The notes: generated from the letters alone by a model not told the origin. Positions 1 through 7,714 are shown, counted from the stretch's first letter. The stretch is 10,384 bases of DNA from Bacteroidia bacterium (GCA_016650355.1 JAENVX010000035.1:1-10384); one strand, 5' to 3'. Made by a program: numbers and translations.

Positions 1-1156
1 AATTTGGATTTTTTGCGTTTGGGTTACGCCCATCACGCCCTCCTCTTCCTCTATTCTTATTTCTATTTTGATTTTGATTACTCTTGTCTTTGAATTTTTT
101 GTCCAGACTTTCCAGATCACGATTAAGGGTCGACAAAGGTTCTTTTTGAGCTATTACATTTTCTTCCAGATTTGCGGGTTTCTTTCCTTCCTTATTCAAG
201 CGTAAAATTTCATTCACCCTATCGGCATTAATGGGATACCAGTTATTATCTTCTTTATATCCGAACCACATGATCTTACGGAAGATGTCAGTCTTTTGAA
301 GTTGAGCTTCTCCTCTTTCTGTCAACAGTGGGCTTTCAATTTTTGGAATATGTTCTAGCGCTTCCATATATGTTTCGAGCTCATAATTAAGGCAGCATTT
401 CAAACGACCGCATTGTCCGGATAGCTTGCTTGGATTTAGAGAAAGGTTTTGGTAGCGGGCAGCGCTTGTGGCTACATTTTTAAAGTCACCAAGCCAGGTA
501 GAACAACATAGCTCACGTCCGCATACTCCTATCCCGCCAAGGCGACCTGCTTCTTGCCTTAAACTAATCTGCCGCATTTCTACACGAACTTTAAACTCAC
601 CAGCTAATACTTTTATGAGTTCGCGAAAATCAACACGATCTTCTGCCGAATAAAAAAAGATGGCTTTCGTGTTATCCGCCTGAAACTCCACATCAGAGAG
701 TTTCATGCCTAATTTCATCTGCTGTACAATTTCACGCGTCCGATATAATGAAGGTGACTCTCTTTTCTTTACATCTTCATATTTTTCCAAATCCTTCTGA
801 TGAGCAATTCGGTAAATCTTTTTGATTTCATGATCGTTTGCTACTTTCTTTTTTTGCAGTTGAAGTCTCACCAACTCGCCCTGCATAGAAACATGACCAA
901 GATGATGACCGTTTTGCACCTCCAAAATAATGGGATCACCCGTTGTTAGCCGAATCTTATCTGTATTGCGATAGAAATCTTTGCGTCCTCCTTTGAACCT
1001 CACCTCGACTACGTCAAATCTATCTTCTACGGGCATATCCATGTTGGAAAGCCAGTCAAACACATTCATCTTATTGCAACCACCTGTGCCACAAGCACCA
1101 TTATTATCGCAGCCACCAACTTTTTCTCCTTTTTTTGTTCCGCAAGCACAGCCCAT
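1..1156 (-). CDS. ricT: PSP1-domain protein, RicT (YaaT) homologue, 3' end outside window
   Basis: The reading frame runs from an ATG at 1156-1154 through 385 codons without a stop and leaves the window at position 1, so the C-terminus is missing. The PSP1 core carries a duplicated signature, CGRELCC (C212, C217, C218) and CGRLKCC (C249, C254, C255), which is diagnostic of the YaaT/RicT family. In Bacillus subtilis, RicT belongs to an Fe-S cluster-binding complex with RicA and RicF that influences RNase Y-dependent mRNA processing; whether that role holds here is unknown. Before the core is a Cys/Gly-rich N-terminus with C3, C5, C16, C22 and C27. After about residue 340 the chain becomes charged and then low-complexity, rich in Asn, Lys, Arg and Gly (about 359-385), as in nucleic-acid-binding tails. 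The gene starts 15 bp after purD on the same strand, so co-transcription is likely. I see no clear Shine-Dalgarno sequence. The family call is strong; the cellular role is inferred. Confidence 0.9.
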   Translation of the reverse strand, partial: MGCACGTKKGEKVGGCDNNGACGTGGCNKMNVFDWLSNMDMPVEDRFDVVEVRFKGGRKDFYRNTDKIRLTTGDPIILEVQNGHHLGHVSMQGELVRLQLQKKKVANDHEIKKIYRIAHQKDLEKYEDVKKRESPSLYRTREIVQQMKLGMKLSDVEFQADNTKAIFFYSAEDRVDFRELIKVLAGEFKVRVEMRQISLRQEAGRLGGIGVCGRELCCSTWLGDFKNVATSAARYQNLSLNPSKLSGQCGRLKCCLNYELETYMEALEHIPKIESPLLTERGEAQLQKTDIFRKIMWFGYKEDNNWYPINADRVNEILRLNKEGKKPANLEENVIAQKEPLSTLNRDLESLDKKFKDKSNQNQNRNKNRGRGGRDGRNPNAKNPN

Positions 1157-1171
1157 CTTCTGATTAGCGAT

Positions 1172-2473
1172 TTAAGATTTATGAATTGAATCAGACATAC
1201 TCTGCAAATCTACACCAATATCCTTCCTGAAATAAGCCGCTTCCCAATTTATGCTTTCCACCGTTTCGTAAGCTACTTTGGATGCATGATGAAGAGTTTT
1301 TCCACGGCCTGTTACGGCCAATACTCTGCCGCCATCTGTTACTATTTTTCCTTCTATATTTTTCGTTCCCGCCTGAAAGACCAATGCAGCCGTTTTTGCT
1401 TCAAGACCAAGTATATTTTTTCCTTTTTCAAAGTTTCCCGGATAGCCGCCTGATACAAGTACCACTGTCATAGCATAGTTTGGATCTGTTTCAATAGTCT
1501 TTCCTTTCAGATCACCGGTTGCAGCTGCAACGAGCAACTCAACGAAGTCACTTTTGATTCGGGGCATTACCACTTGTGTCTCAGGATCACCCATTCTTGC
1601 ATTGTATTCAATCACATAGGGCTCACCATTCACGTTCATCAAGCCAATAAAAACAAATCCATTATAGGATATATTTTCTTTTTTCAATCCGTTAATAGTT
1701 GGCTTGATCACCTGCTGCTCAACTTTACTCATGAAAGCCACATCGGCAAAAACCACAGGAGAAACTGCTCCCATTCCACCGGTGTTTGGGCCAGTGTCGC
1801 CATCACCGATTCGCTTATAATCTTTGGCTTCAGGAAGGATGACATATGAATTGCCATCGGTAAGTACAAAAACAGAAAGTTCAATGCCAGTAAGAAATTC
1901 TTCTATCAATACTTTTATACTGGCGTCACCAAATTTTTTATCCTCCAACATTTCTCGAAGATTTTCCTTGGCTTCTTTTATCTTCTCACATATGATCACG
2001 CCTTTTCCAGCGGCCAAGCCATCCGCTTTCAATACTATGGGCGGGGTGCAAGTTTCAAGATAAGTGAAAGCCTCCTCTAATTCAGCGACTGAAAAAGTTC
2101 TGGCTTTGGCTGTAGGTACTCCATTGCGGAGCATAAATTGTTTTGAGAAATCTTTACTGCCCTCAAGTTGAGCGCCTTCCTTTCCGGGCCCAACTAATAA
2201 TATATTTTTTAGATCCGGGTCGCTTTCAAAATAATTCCGAATGCCTTTTACAAGCGGACCTTCTGGTCCAACGAGCACCAACCCGATTTTATGTTGCAGG
2301 CAGAAATTACCCAACTTCGCAAAGTCGTCTACAGCGATGTCCACATTTTCCGCTAAGGTAGCGGTACCAGCATTGCCAGGTGCAACATAGAGTCTATTGC
2401 ATTGCTTGCTTTGTTTAATCTTCCAGGCAAAAGCATGTTCACGTCCGCCATTACCTATAATTAGTATATCCAT
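1172..2473 (-). CDS. purD: Phosphoribosylamine--glycine ligase (GAR synthetase)
   Basis: This enzyme catalyses the second step of de novo purine synthesis in the cytosol, joining glycine to 5-phosphoribosylamine with ATP to give glycinamide ribonucleotide. The 433-residue product has the usual family length and the full ATP-grasp set of motifs: N-terminal IIGNGGREHA (5-14), VGPEGPLVKGI (68-78), the glycine-rich ADGLAAGKGV (150-159), DTGPNTGGMGAVSP (226-239), the metal-binding EYNARMGDPETQ (289-300), and a C-terminal YFRKDIG (414-420). The frame is open back to 2536, but that extension would begin inside the recQ terminator hairpin and upstream of the predicted promoter. The ATG at 2473 puts the conserved MDILIIGNGG at the N-terminus and is preferred. 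The RicT gene follows after 15 bp. No truncation or missing catalytic segment is visible. Confidence 0.96.
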   Translation of the reverse strand: MDILIIGNGGREHAFAWKIKQSKQCNRLYVAPGNAGTATLAENVDIAVDDFAKLGNFCLQHKIGLVLVGPEGPLVKGIRNYFESDPDLKNILLVGPGKEGAQLEGSKDFSKQFMLRNGVPTAKARTFSVAELEEAFTYLETCTPPIVLKADGLAAGKGVIICEKIKEAKENLREMLEDKKFGDASIKVLIEEFLTGIELSVFVLTDGNSYVILPEAKDYKRIGDGDTGPNTGGMGAVSPVVFADVAFMSKVEQQVIKPTINGLKKENISYNGFVFIGLMNVNGEPYVIEYNARMGDPETQVVMPRIKSDFVELLVAAATGDLKGKTIETDPNYAMTVVLVSGGYPGNFEKGKNILGLEAKTAALVFQAGTKNIEGKIVTDGGRVLAVTGRGKTLHHASKVAYETVESINWEAAYFRKDIGVDLQSMSDSIHKS

Positions 2474-2485
2474 ATTGAGAGAAGG

Positions 2486-2522
2486 CAAAGATAAAATTAT
2501 TTGATCAGCCCATCTTATCAAA
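2486..2522 (-). promoter_or_regulatory. Candidate Bacteroidota promoter for purD-ricT
   Basis: On the minus strand TATCTTTG (2493-2486) matches the Bacteroidota -7 consensus TAnnTTTG and lies 12 nt before the purD ATG, implying a leader of only a few bases. A TTTG at 2522-2519 could be the -33 element, but the 25-nt gap is longer than the usual 19-21 nt, so this half is doubtful. The TTTG is the end of the T-tract of the recQ terminator, so the two signals would abut or overlap. Confidence 0.5.
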
Positions 2523-2546
2523 AAAAAACGGGGCAATAGGCCCCGT
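2520..2546 (-). terminator. Rho-independent terminator of recQ
   Basis: Read on the minus strand, a perfect 7-bp stem ACGGGGC/GCCCCGT (2546-2540 with 2534-2528) encloses a 5-nt loop and runs into an uninterrupted T-tract (2528-2520, its first base also closing the stem). It begins 27 bp after the recQ stop codon. The orientation of the T-tract shows that it ends transcripts coming from recQ and insulates purD from them. Confidence 0.9.
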
Positions 2547-2573
2547 CAATATATTAACTATTCCCAGTTTGCC

Positions 2574-4769
2574 TTATATGGCATATTCTGACAAAAACTT
2601 AATTCTCATTAACCTCAAGTTTTCTTCGGAGAAATCAGAGTCCTCATCCTTCATAGCGCTAACAGCATCCTCAATGCTGTCGGTTTCTGAGTTAAGGAAG
2701 TAGTCATAAATCTGTTCTTGTTTGTCTTCATCCAAAACAGAATCGATATAATAATCCAGATTGAGCCTAGTGCCAGAATAGCAGATATTTTCGATTTCAG
2801 TCATCATTTCGCTGAATGGGATGTTTTTGGATTCAGCAATCTCATCCAAATCAACCTTACGGTCAATTTGCTGTATGATGAAGATTTTTATCTTTGATTT
2901 GTTCACCGAGGATTTCACGACAACATCTGCAGCTGTTTCAATGTCATGTTCATCTACGTACTGTTCAATGAGTTCAAGGAATTCTTTTCCGAATTTATTC
3001 ACCTTGCCCATTCCAACACCATTCACTGAAGCGAGTTCATCCTTTGTGGTAGGGTAGGTGGTAGCCATTTCTTCCAAAGATGGATCCTGGAAAATGACAT
3101 ATGGAGGAAGGTCTTTTGATTTCGCTATCTGTTTCCGAAGTGCTTTAAGCATTTCAAACAACCTAACATCATAAGATTTGGTATTGATAATCACGCGTTC
3201 GGAGCCTTCTTCATCTCCAATTTCTGTCGTGAAGTCATGATCTTTTGCAAGTTCAACCGGATGCGGCTTCACCATAAATTTCTTTCCCTTCTCAGACAGT
3301 GTGAGCACCCCAATATTCTCAATGTCCTTCTCCAGGTATTGATAAATAAGAGTTTGGCGTATGACTGACTTCCAATGATCTTCACTTTCTGTATCGCCCT
3401 TTCCATAAATTGCAAGGTCGAAATGAGCATAACTTTTTACATACTCATCTTCAACGCCTCTGATTACATTTACCAAATGAACAAGGCCAAACCTCTCATT
3501 GGTTTGCTTCACTGCTTCCAGTACGATACCAACGGCTTCCGTTCCATCAAAACGTTCACGCGGATGTACGCAATTGTCGCACATACCGCAATTTCCTTCT
3601 TTATACTCTTCGCCAAAATAATGAAGAAGCTGCATTCGTCTGCAGACGGGAGATTCTGCATAGAACTCCATCTCCTGTAAAAGCATTCGAGCATTTTCCC
3701 GCTCTTGAACTGATTTGTCTTTATTGAACTTTTCCAGCTTGTTTAGGTCGTTGTGGCTGTAAAACATAAGGCAGATACCTTCAAGCCCATCGCGGCCCGA
3801 GCGACCAGTCTCCTGGTAATATCCTTCTAGTGATTTAGGCACATCATAGTGTATTACAAAGCGAACATCTGGCTTGTCAATCCCCATTCCAAATGCGATA
3901 GTTGCCACGATGATGTCAACTTCTTCATTTAGAAAGTCATCTTGATTTTTAACACGTACATCAGGATCAAGACCAGCATGATAAGGTGCCGCATTAAAAC
4001 CATTGACGTTAAGTAACTGAGCAATTTCTTCTACCTTTTTTCTTGATAGGCAATAGATGACACCTGATTTGCCTTTGTGGTCTTTAAGAAAACGAATGAG
4101 TTGTTTTTTTGTCTCTTTCTTAGGTCTTACTTCATAATACAAATTTCTACGATTAAAAGAAGAGATAAACACATCTGCTTCCTCCATCTGTAAATTTTTC
4201 TGGATGTCAATCTGCACCTTAGGTGTAGCTGTGGCGGTAAGAGCAATCACAGGCAGACTGCCAAACTGGGCAATCATTGTTTTTATTTTCCTATACTCTG
4301 GCCGGAAGTCGTGACCCCATTCTGAGATGCAGTGTGCCTCATCAATGGCAACAAAAGAGACATTTACTTTTTGAAGGAACGCGATATTTTCCTCTTTGTT
4401 AAGTGACTCAGGAGCTACATAAAGCAGTTTAACATCACCGTTAATGCACTCTTTTTTCAGTCGAGTAATCTCCCCTTTGCTCAAAGTGGAATTTAAGAAC
4501 CTAGCATTTATGCCATAAGCGTTAAGCTGATCCACCTGATTTTTCATCAACGCGATTAGTGGCGATATCACAATGGCAAGTCCATCCTTGATCATTGCAG
4601 GCAATTGGTAACACAACGACTTGCCAGCGCCAGTAGGCATGATCACAAATGTATTCCGCCCGCTTAAGATATTCTTAATTACCGTTTCCTGATTACCCCT
4701 AAAAGTGGTGTAACCGAAAATCTCTTTTAGTTTTTCTTTTAGTTGATCTTTTTGTTCAAGCACAATCAT
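2574..4769 (-). CDS. recQ: ATP-dependent DNA helicase RecQ
   Basis: This is a 3'-5' superfamily 2 DNA helicase of recombination and repair. The two RecA-like lobes carry the Q-motif region FRGNQ (23-27), Walker A MPTGAGKS (44-51), the DEAH box in AIDEAHCISEWGHDFRP (141-157), LTATATP (177-183) and motif VI QETGRSGRDG (319-328). A zinc-binding subdomain follows with C376, C394, C397 and C400, then a winged-helix RQC domain (about 405-510) and an HRDC domain (about 535-612). At 731 residues it is about 120 longer than E. coli RecQ. The extra C-terminal part (about 618-731) contains a helix-turn-helix-like stretch (LDEIAESKNIPFSEMM, 641-656) and an acidic segment around 690-716. Similar tails occur in other Bacteroidota RecQ proteins, from memory of the family. 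The ATG is backed by an AAGGAGG sequence. The gene is divergent from kdsD and ends at its own terminator. Confidence 0.97.
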   Translation of the reverse strand: MIVLEQKDQLKEKLKEIFGYTTFRGNQETVIKNILSGRNTFVIMPTGAGKSLCYQLPAMIKDGLAIVISPLIALMKNQVDQLNAYGINARFLNSTLSKGEITRLKKECINGDVKLLYVAPESLNKEENIAFLQKVNVSFVAIDEAHCISEWGHDFRPEYRKIKTMIAQFGSLPVIALTATATPKVQIDIQKNLQMEEADVFISSFNRRNLYYEVRPKKETKKQLIRFLKDHKGKSGVIYCLSRKKVEEIAQLLNVNGFNAAPYHAGLDPDVRVKNQDDFLNEEVDIIVATIAFGMGIDKPDVRFVIHYDVPKSLEGYYQETGRSGRDGLEGICLMFYSHNDLNKLEKFNKDKSVQERENARMLLQEMEFYAESPVCRRMQLLHYFGEEYKEGNCGMCDNCVHPRERFDGTEAVGIVLEAVKQTNERFGLVHLVNVIRGVEDEYVKSYAHFDLAIYGKGDTESEDHWKSVIRQTLIYQYLEKDIENIGVLTLSEKGKKFMVKPHPVELAKDHDFTTEIGDEEGSERVIINTKSYDVRLFEMLKALRKQIAKSKDLPPYVIFQDPSLEEMATTYPTTKDELASVNGVGMGKVNKFGKEFLELIEQYVDEHDIETAADVVVKSSVNKSKIKIFIIQQIDRKVDLDEIAESKNIPFSEMMTEIENICYSGTRLNLDYYIDSVLDEDKQEQIYDYFLNSETDSIEDAVSAMKDEDSDFSEENLRLMRIKFLSEYAI

Positions 4770-4772
4770 ATC

Positions 4773-4779
4773 CCTCCTT
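4773..4779 (-). promoter_or_regulatory. Strong Shine-Dalgarno sequence before recQ
   Basis: The minus strand reads AAGGAGG, a near-perfect anti-16S match, followed by GAT and then the recQ ATG at 4769. The 3-nt gap is shorter than the 5-9 nt optimum; a GTG two codons further on would be at 9 nt. Such strong sites are uncommon in Bacteroidota, where most genes here lack any. It supports a start in this immediate area. Confidence 0.5.
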
Positions 4780-4793
4780 AAATCTCGAATTGT

Positions 4794-4801
4794 TATATTT
4801 G
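4794..4801 (+). promoter_or_regulatory. Candidate -7 promoter box for kdsD-manC
   Basis: TATATTTG fits the Bacteroidota -7 consensus TAnnTTTG exactly and would start transcription near 4806-4808. No convincing TTG/TTTG -33 element is visible at the usual spacing, so this is a half-match. If it is real, it rules out the two more upstream in-frame TTG codons (4790 and 4799) as translation starts. Confidence 0.4.
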
Positions 4802-4817
4802 ACCTCTTGCATCCTTA

Positions 4818-4835
4818 ATGTTGAAAGAGAATTGA
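4818..4835 (+). other. Five-codon leader ORF or relic start of kdsD
   Basis: An ATG at 4818 opens a short frame of five codons that stops at TGA (4833-4835). It is out of frame with kdsD, and its stop overlaps the TTG proposed as the kdsD start (4832-4834). It sits 16 nt after the -7 box, a spacing like those of the other promoters in this window. It may be a leader peptide coupled to kdsD, or the original kdsD start displaced by a small indel. Neither is proven. Confidence 0.3.
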
Positions 4836-5800
4836 ATATAGTAAAAAATATCAAAAGCATTGCACGGGAGGTACTATTAAATGAATCCAGGGCAGTTGAA
4901 AACCTAACAAATTTCATAGACAACGATTTCGAGGCCTGTGTTCGGTTTATTTTCCAGTCAAAAGGTCGTGTGGTGATTACTGGGGTAGGTAAAAGTGCCA
5001 TTATTGCCAATAAAATAGTTGCTACATTAAATTCTACCGGCACCCCCTCTTTATTTATGCATGCTGCCGATGCTATTCATGGCGATTTGGGAATGATTCA
5101 ACATGAGGACGTTGTAATGTGTATCTCGAAAAGTGGAAGTACTCCTGAGATTAAAGTGCTCGTTCCACTTCTAAAACGCAGGGGGGCTAAACTTGTTGCT
5201 TTGGTAAGCAATATAAACTCGTACTTGGCGGAACAAGCCGACTTTGTGCTCAACGCCACGATAAAGGAAGAAGCTTGCCCGAATAATCTCGCACCCACTA
5301 CAAGCACCACCGTTCATCTGGCAATGGGTGATGCGCTGGCAGTGTGCTTGCTGGAGCTTAGGAATTTTTCAAGTCAGGATTTTGCTCAATTTCATCCGGG
5401 TGGATCTTTAGGCAAACAACTTTACTTAAAAGTAGAAGATATATTTGTACAACATGAGTTGCCCATGGTTAGCGCTGGAGCCTCACTTAAAGATGTTATC
5501 ATTGAAATTTCATCTAAGAGATTAGGCGCTACAGCGGTGGTAGATGATCAGAAAAGGCTTTTAGGGATTGTAACAGATGGCGACTTGAGAAGGATGCTGC
5601 AAAAGGAAACTAATCTGGATCGGCTCACGGCTTCAGATATTATGACTAAAAATCCTAAGGCGATCAATCGAGAGGAATTTGCTGTATTGGCTTTGCAAAT
5701 AATGCAACAAAATAGTATTACCCAACTTGTTGTAAAAGATGGAGAAAGGGTGGCAGGGTTTATCCATCTCCATGATTTATTGAAAGAAGGCATTGTTTGA
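4832..5800 (+). CDS. kdsD: D-arabinose 5-phosphate isomerase (KdsD/KpsF/GutQ family)
   Basis: The enzyme interconverts ribulose 5-phosphate and arabinose 5-phosphate, the first step towards Kdo for lipopolysaccharide. Counting from the TTG at 4832 the product has 322 residues, close to E. coli KdsD (328). The N-terminal SIS sugar-phosphate domain (about 33-165) carries TGVGKSA (50-56), STGTPS (68-73), HGDLGM (83-88) and SKSGSTPE (99-106). HPGGSLGK (188-195) precedes two CBS domains (about 205-260 and 270-318). No in-frame ATG exists before residue 76. The candidate starts are TTG at 4790, 4799 and 4832; the last is chosen because the -7 box at 4794-4801 lies over the others and because it gives the usual family length. 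manC follows after 15 bp. The function is secure, the exact start is not. A capsule-specific KpsF role cannot be excluded, but no capsule cluster is seen. Confidence 0.93.
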   Translation: MNIVKNIKSIAREVLLNESRAVENLTNFIDNDFEACVRFIFQSKGRVVITGVGKSAIIANKIVATLNSTGTPSLFMHAADAIHGDLGMIQHEDVVMCISKSGSTPEIKVLVPLLKRRGAKLVALVSNINSYLAEQADFVLNATIKEEACPNNLAPTTSTTVHLAMGDALAVCLLELRNFSSQDFAQFHPGGSLGKQLYLKVEDIFVQHELPMVSAGASLKDVIIEISSKRLGATAVVDDQKRLLGIVTDGDLRRMLQKETNLDRLTASDIMTKNPKAINREEFAVLALQIMQQNSITQLVVKDGERVAGFIHLHDLLKEGIV

Positions 5801-5815
5801 TCAAAAAAATAACTA

Positions 5816-6892
5816 ATGAATAAAAATCTCTACGTGGTTTTGATGGCGGGTGGTGTAGGCGTACGTTTTTGGCCCTTCAGCAGAAATGAAAAACCAAAAC
5901 AATATTTGGATGTATTAGGTTTGGGTAGAACACTTATACAATCAACATACGATCGATTCCTTCCACTTTGTCCTAAAGAAAATATATTTGTTGTCACCAG
6001 CGAGGAGCATCGGTTAATTACTTCTCAGCAATTACCCGACATTAGTATTGATCAGATTTTAGCAGAACCCATGAGGCGCAATACGGCTCCATGCATTGCT
6101 TACGCTTCTTATAAGATATCGCAGAAGAATCCAAATGCAATTGTAGTGGTAACTCCTTCTGACCACATTATTTTAAACGAAGCGGACTTTCAAGAGACGA
6201 TTAAAAAATCCGTAGACCATGCCAAAGGTCAGGATAAGCTTATCACCTTAGGAATAAAGCCAACAAGGCCTGAAACTGGTTATGGTTACATCCAATATCT
6301 GGAAGGGAAGAATCATCTGAAAAAAGTAAAAACCTTTACCGAGAAGCCAGAACTTGCCTTAGCCAAAAAATTTTTAGAGAGTGGTGAATTTGTATGGAAT
6401 GCAGGAATTTTTATTTGGGGTGTGCAGGCAATATTAAAATCAATTGCAAAGCACCTACCTGAAATGGCGGAAATATTTGAAGAAGCAAGCCCCAGCTTTA
6501 ATACGGAGAAGGAGAAAGTTGCTATCCAGGAGGCTTACGCCCAATGCAAAAGTATTTCTATCGATTATGGCATAATGGAGAAAGCCGACAATGTCTTTGT
6601 TTGGCTTGGCAACTTCAATTGGTCAGACCTTGGATCATGGGCATCCTTGCATGATAATTCTAAGCGCGATGAAAACAACAATGCCATCGATGCTAATGTC
6701 ATGGTCTATGATACTCGCAATTCTGTTATTAAAGGACCAAAAGATAAACTAATTGTGGTGCAAGGATTAAATGGGTATTTGGTTGGAGCATTCGATAATG
6801 TGGTTATCGTTTGTGAAAAAGATAAGGAAGAACTTTTCAGAAGGTTCGTGAATGACCTAAAAGCAAAATCAAACGGCACAGATTATTTATAA
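5816..6892 (+). CDS. manC: Mannose-1-phosphate guanylyltransferase
   Basis: The product transfers GMP from GTP to mannose 1-phosphate, giving GDP-mannose for surface polysaccharides and glycoproteins. The 358-residue protein has the nucleotidyltransferase signature AGGVGVRFWPFSR (11-23) followed by PKQ (27-29), then EPMRRNTAPCIAYA (84-97), VVTPSDHII (111-119), RPETGYGYIQ (151-160), FTEKP (174-178), FVWNAGIFIW (192-201) and NFNWSDLGSW (266-275). The last roughly 60 residues form the short beta-rich tail of the monofunctional type. The C-terminal cupin phosphomannose isomerase domain of bifunctional enzymes (about 470 residues) is absent. Residue 16 is Val where Thr or Ser is usual in the GGxG(T/S)R loop. 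The ATG at 5816 lies 15 bp after the kdsD stop, and co-transcription from the kdsD promoter is likely. No clear terminator follows before the convergent rlmB gene. Confidence 0.94.
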   Translation: MNKNLYVVLMAGGVGVRFWPFSRNEKPKQYLDVLGLGRTLIQSTYDRFLPLCPKENIFVVTSEEHRLITSQQLPDISIDQILAEPMRRNTAPCIAYASYKISQKNPNAIVVVTPSDHIILNEADFQETIKKSVDHAKGQDKLITLGIKPTRPETGYGYIQYLEGKNHLKKVKTFTEKPELALAKKFLESGEFVWNAGIFIWGVQAILKSIAKHLPEMAEIFEEASPSFNTEKEKVAIQEAYAQCKSISIDYGIMEKADNVFVWLGNFNWSDLGSWASLHDNSKRDENNNAIDANVMVYDTRNSVIKGPKDKLIVVQGLNGYLVGAFDNVVIVCEKDKEELFRRFVNDLKAKSNGTDYL

Positions 6893-6945
6893 CCCCTTTT
6901 GCTATTGCCACAAGTCTTGAGTTCGTAAAATTGAGATTGAAAAAA

Positions 6946-7686
6946 TTAAGAATGTAGTTTTTGGCGTAGCACTTCATAGATCGCTATTCCTGTAGCTACT
7001 GAAACATTTAGTGACTCAATCTTTCCGCGCATCGGAATTTTTACAACGTGGTCAGCTTCTTTAAGAAGTTGAGAAGATATTCCGTCTTCCTCACTACCAA
7101 TAATTAGTGCAACGGGTGCCTTAAAATCCAGATCGTATAAAGTTTTCTCGGCTTTTTCAGTGCAGGCAATCACCTGTATTCCGCTTTCTTTTAAATATTG
7201 AATTGTCTTCTTCAAATTGCTTGTTCTGCAGACCGGTAAATAGCTTAATGCCCCAGCCGATGTTTTCATAGCATCACCGGTGATGGGTGCATTTCCAGAA
7301 TCACCAATAATGATACCATCAAGCCCTGCGCATTCCGCTGTACGGGCAATCGCCCCAAAGTTGCGCACATCTGTTATACGATCCAGGATGAGAAAAAAAG
7401 GTTCTCGCCCTTCGCTGAAGATGTTGTCAATAATGTTTTCCAATGGAGCAAACTGTACTGCGGACAACATGCAAATCACTCCTTGGTGATTTTTTGTTGA
7501 GAGGCTATTTAATTTTGGTAGAGGAACAAAAGTGAATGGAACACCTCGGCTTTTCGCCAGATTTATAAGTTCCTTTGCCAAATCGTTATTTAGACCCGCT
7601 TGTATAAAAATCTTTTCTATATCACGGCCTGCCTTAATGGCCTCAATTACAGACCGCGTACCAAACATCATCTCTTTTTGTTCCAT
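6946..7686 (-). CDS. rlmB: 23S rRNA (guanosine-2'-O-)-methyltransferase RlmB, TrmH family
   Basis: This SpoU-class SPOUT enzyme is expected to methylate the ribose of a 23S rRNA guanosine (G2251 in E. coli numbering) using S-adenosylmethionine. Counted from the ATG at 7686 it has 246 residues, against 243 in E. coli. An N-terminal substrate-binding domain (FGTRSVIEAI, 8-17; NHQGV, 66-70) is followed by the knotted catalytic domain with motif 1 NFGAIARTAE (109-118), motif 2 LIIGSEEDGIS (194-204) and motif 3 IPMRGKIESLNVSVATG (217-233). The frame is open to a TTG at 7716, which would add ten residues with no family counterpart, so the ATG is preferred. The GWxTD gene lies upstream on the same strand, 80 bp away across two inverted repeats. 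Assignment to RlmB rather than another TrmH-group enzyme rests on length and the N-terminal domain. Confidence 0.9.
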   Translation of the reverse strand: MEQKEMMFGTRSVIEAIKAGRDIEKIFIQAGLNNDLAKELINLAKSRGVPFTFVPLPKLNSLSTKNHQGVICMLSAVQFAPLENIIDNIFSEGREPFFLILDRITDVRNFGAIARTAECAGLDGIIIGDSGNAPITGDAMKTSAGALSYLPVCRTSNLKKTIQYLKESGIQVIACTEKAEKTLYDLDFKAPVALIIGSEEDGISSQLLKEADHVVKIPMRGKIESLNVSVATGIAIYEVLRQKLHS

Positions 7687-7714
7687 TGCCGCAATATTAG
7701 TTGATTCGATGTTC

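Noticed and set aside
468..1163. Short plus-strand frames opposite the RicT gene, and similar ones opposite purD, recQ and others
   Set aside because: They lie antisense to well-supported genes, have low-complexity translations and show no start signals, so they are shadow frames.
2474..2536. N-terminal extension of purD to an upstream start at 2536
   Set aside because: It would start within the loop of the recQ terminator and upstream of the predicted promoter, and the added residues resemble nothing in PurD proteins.
2574..5800. recQ plus SIS-CBS gene as a defence or mobile cassette
   Set aside because: Both are ordinary full-length housekeeping genes with intact motifs, and no phage, transposase, nuclease or toxin genes lie nearby.
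6893..6945. Bidirectional terminator between the convergent manC and rlmB genes
   Set aside because: I found no stem longer than about 4 bp and no T-tract following one.
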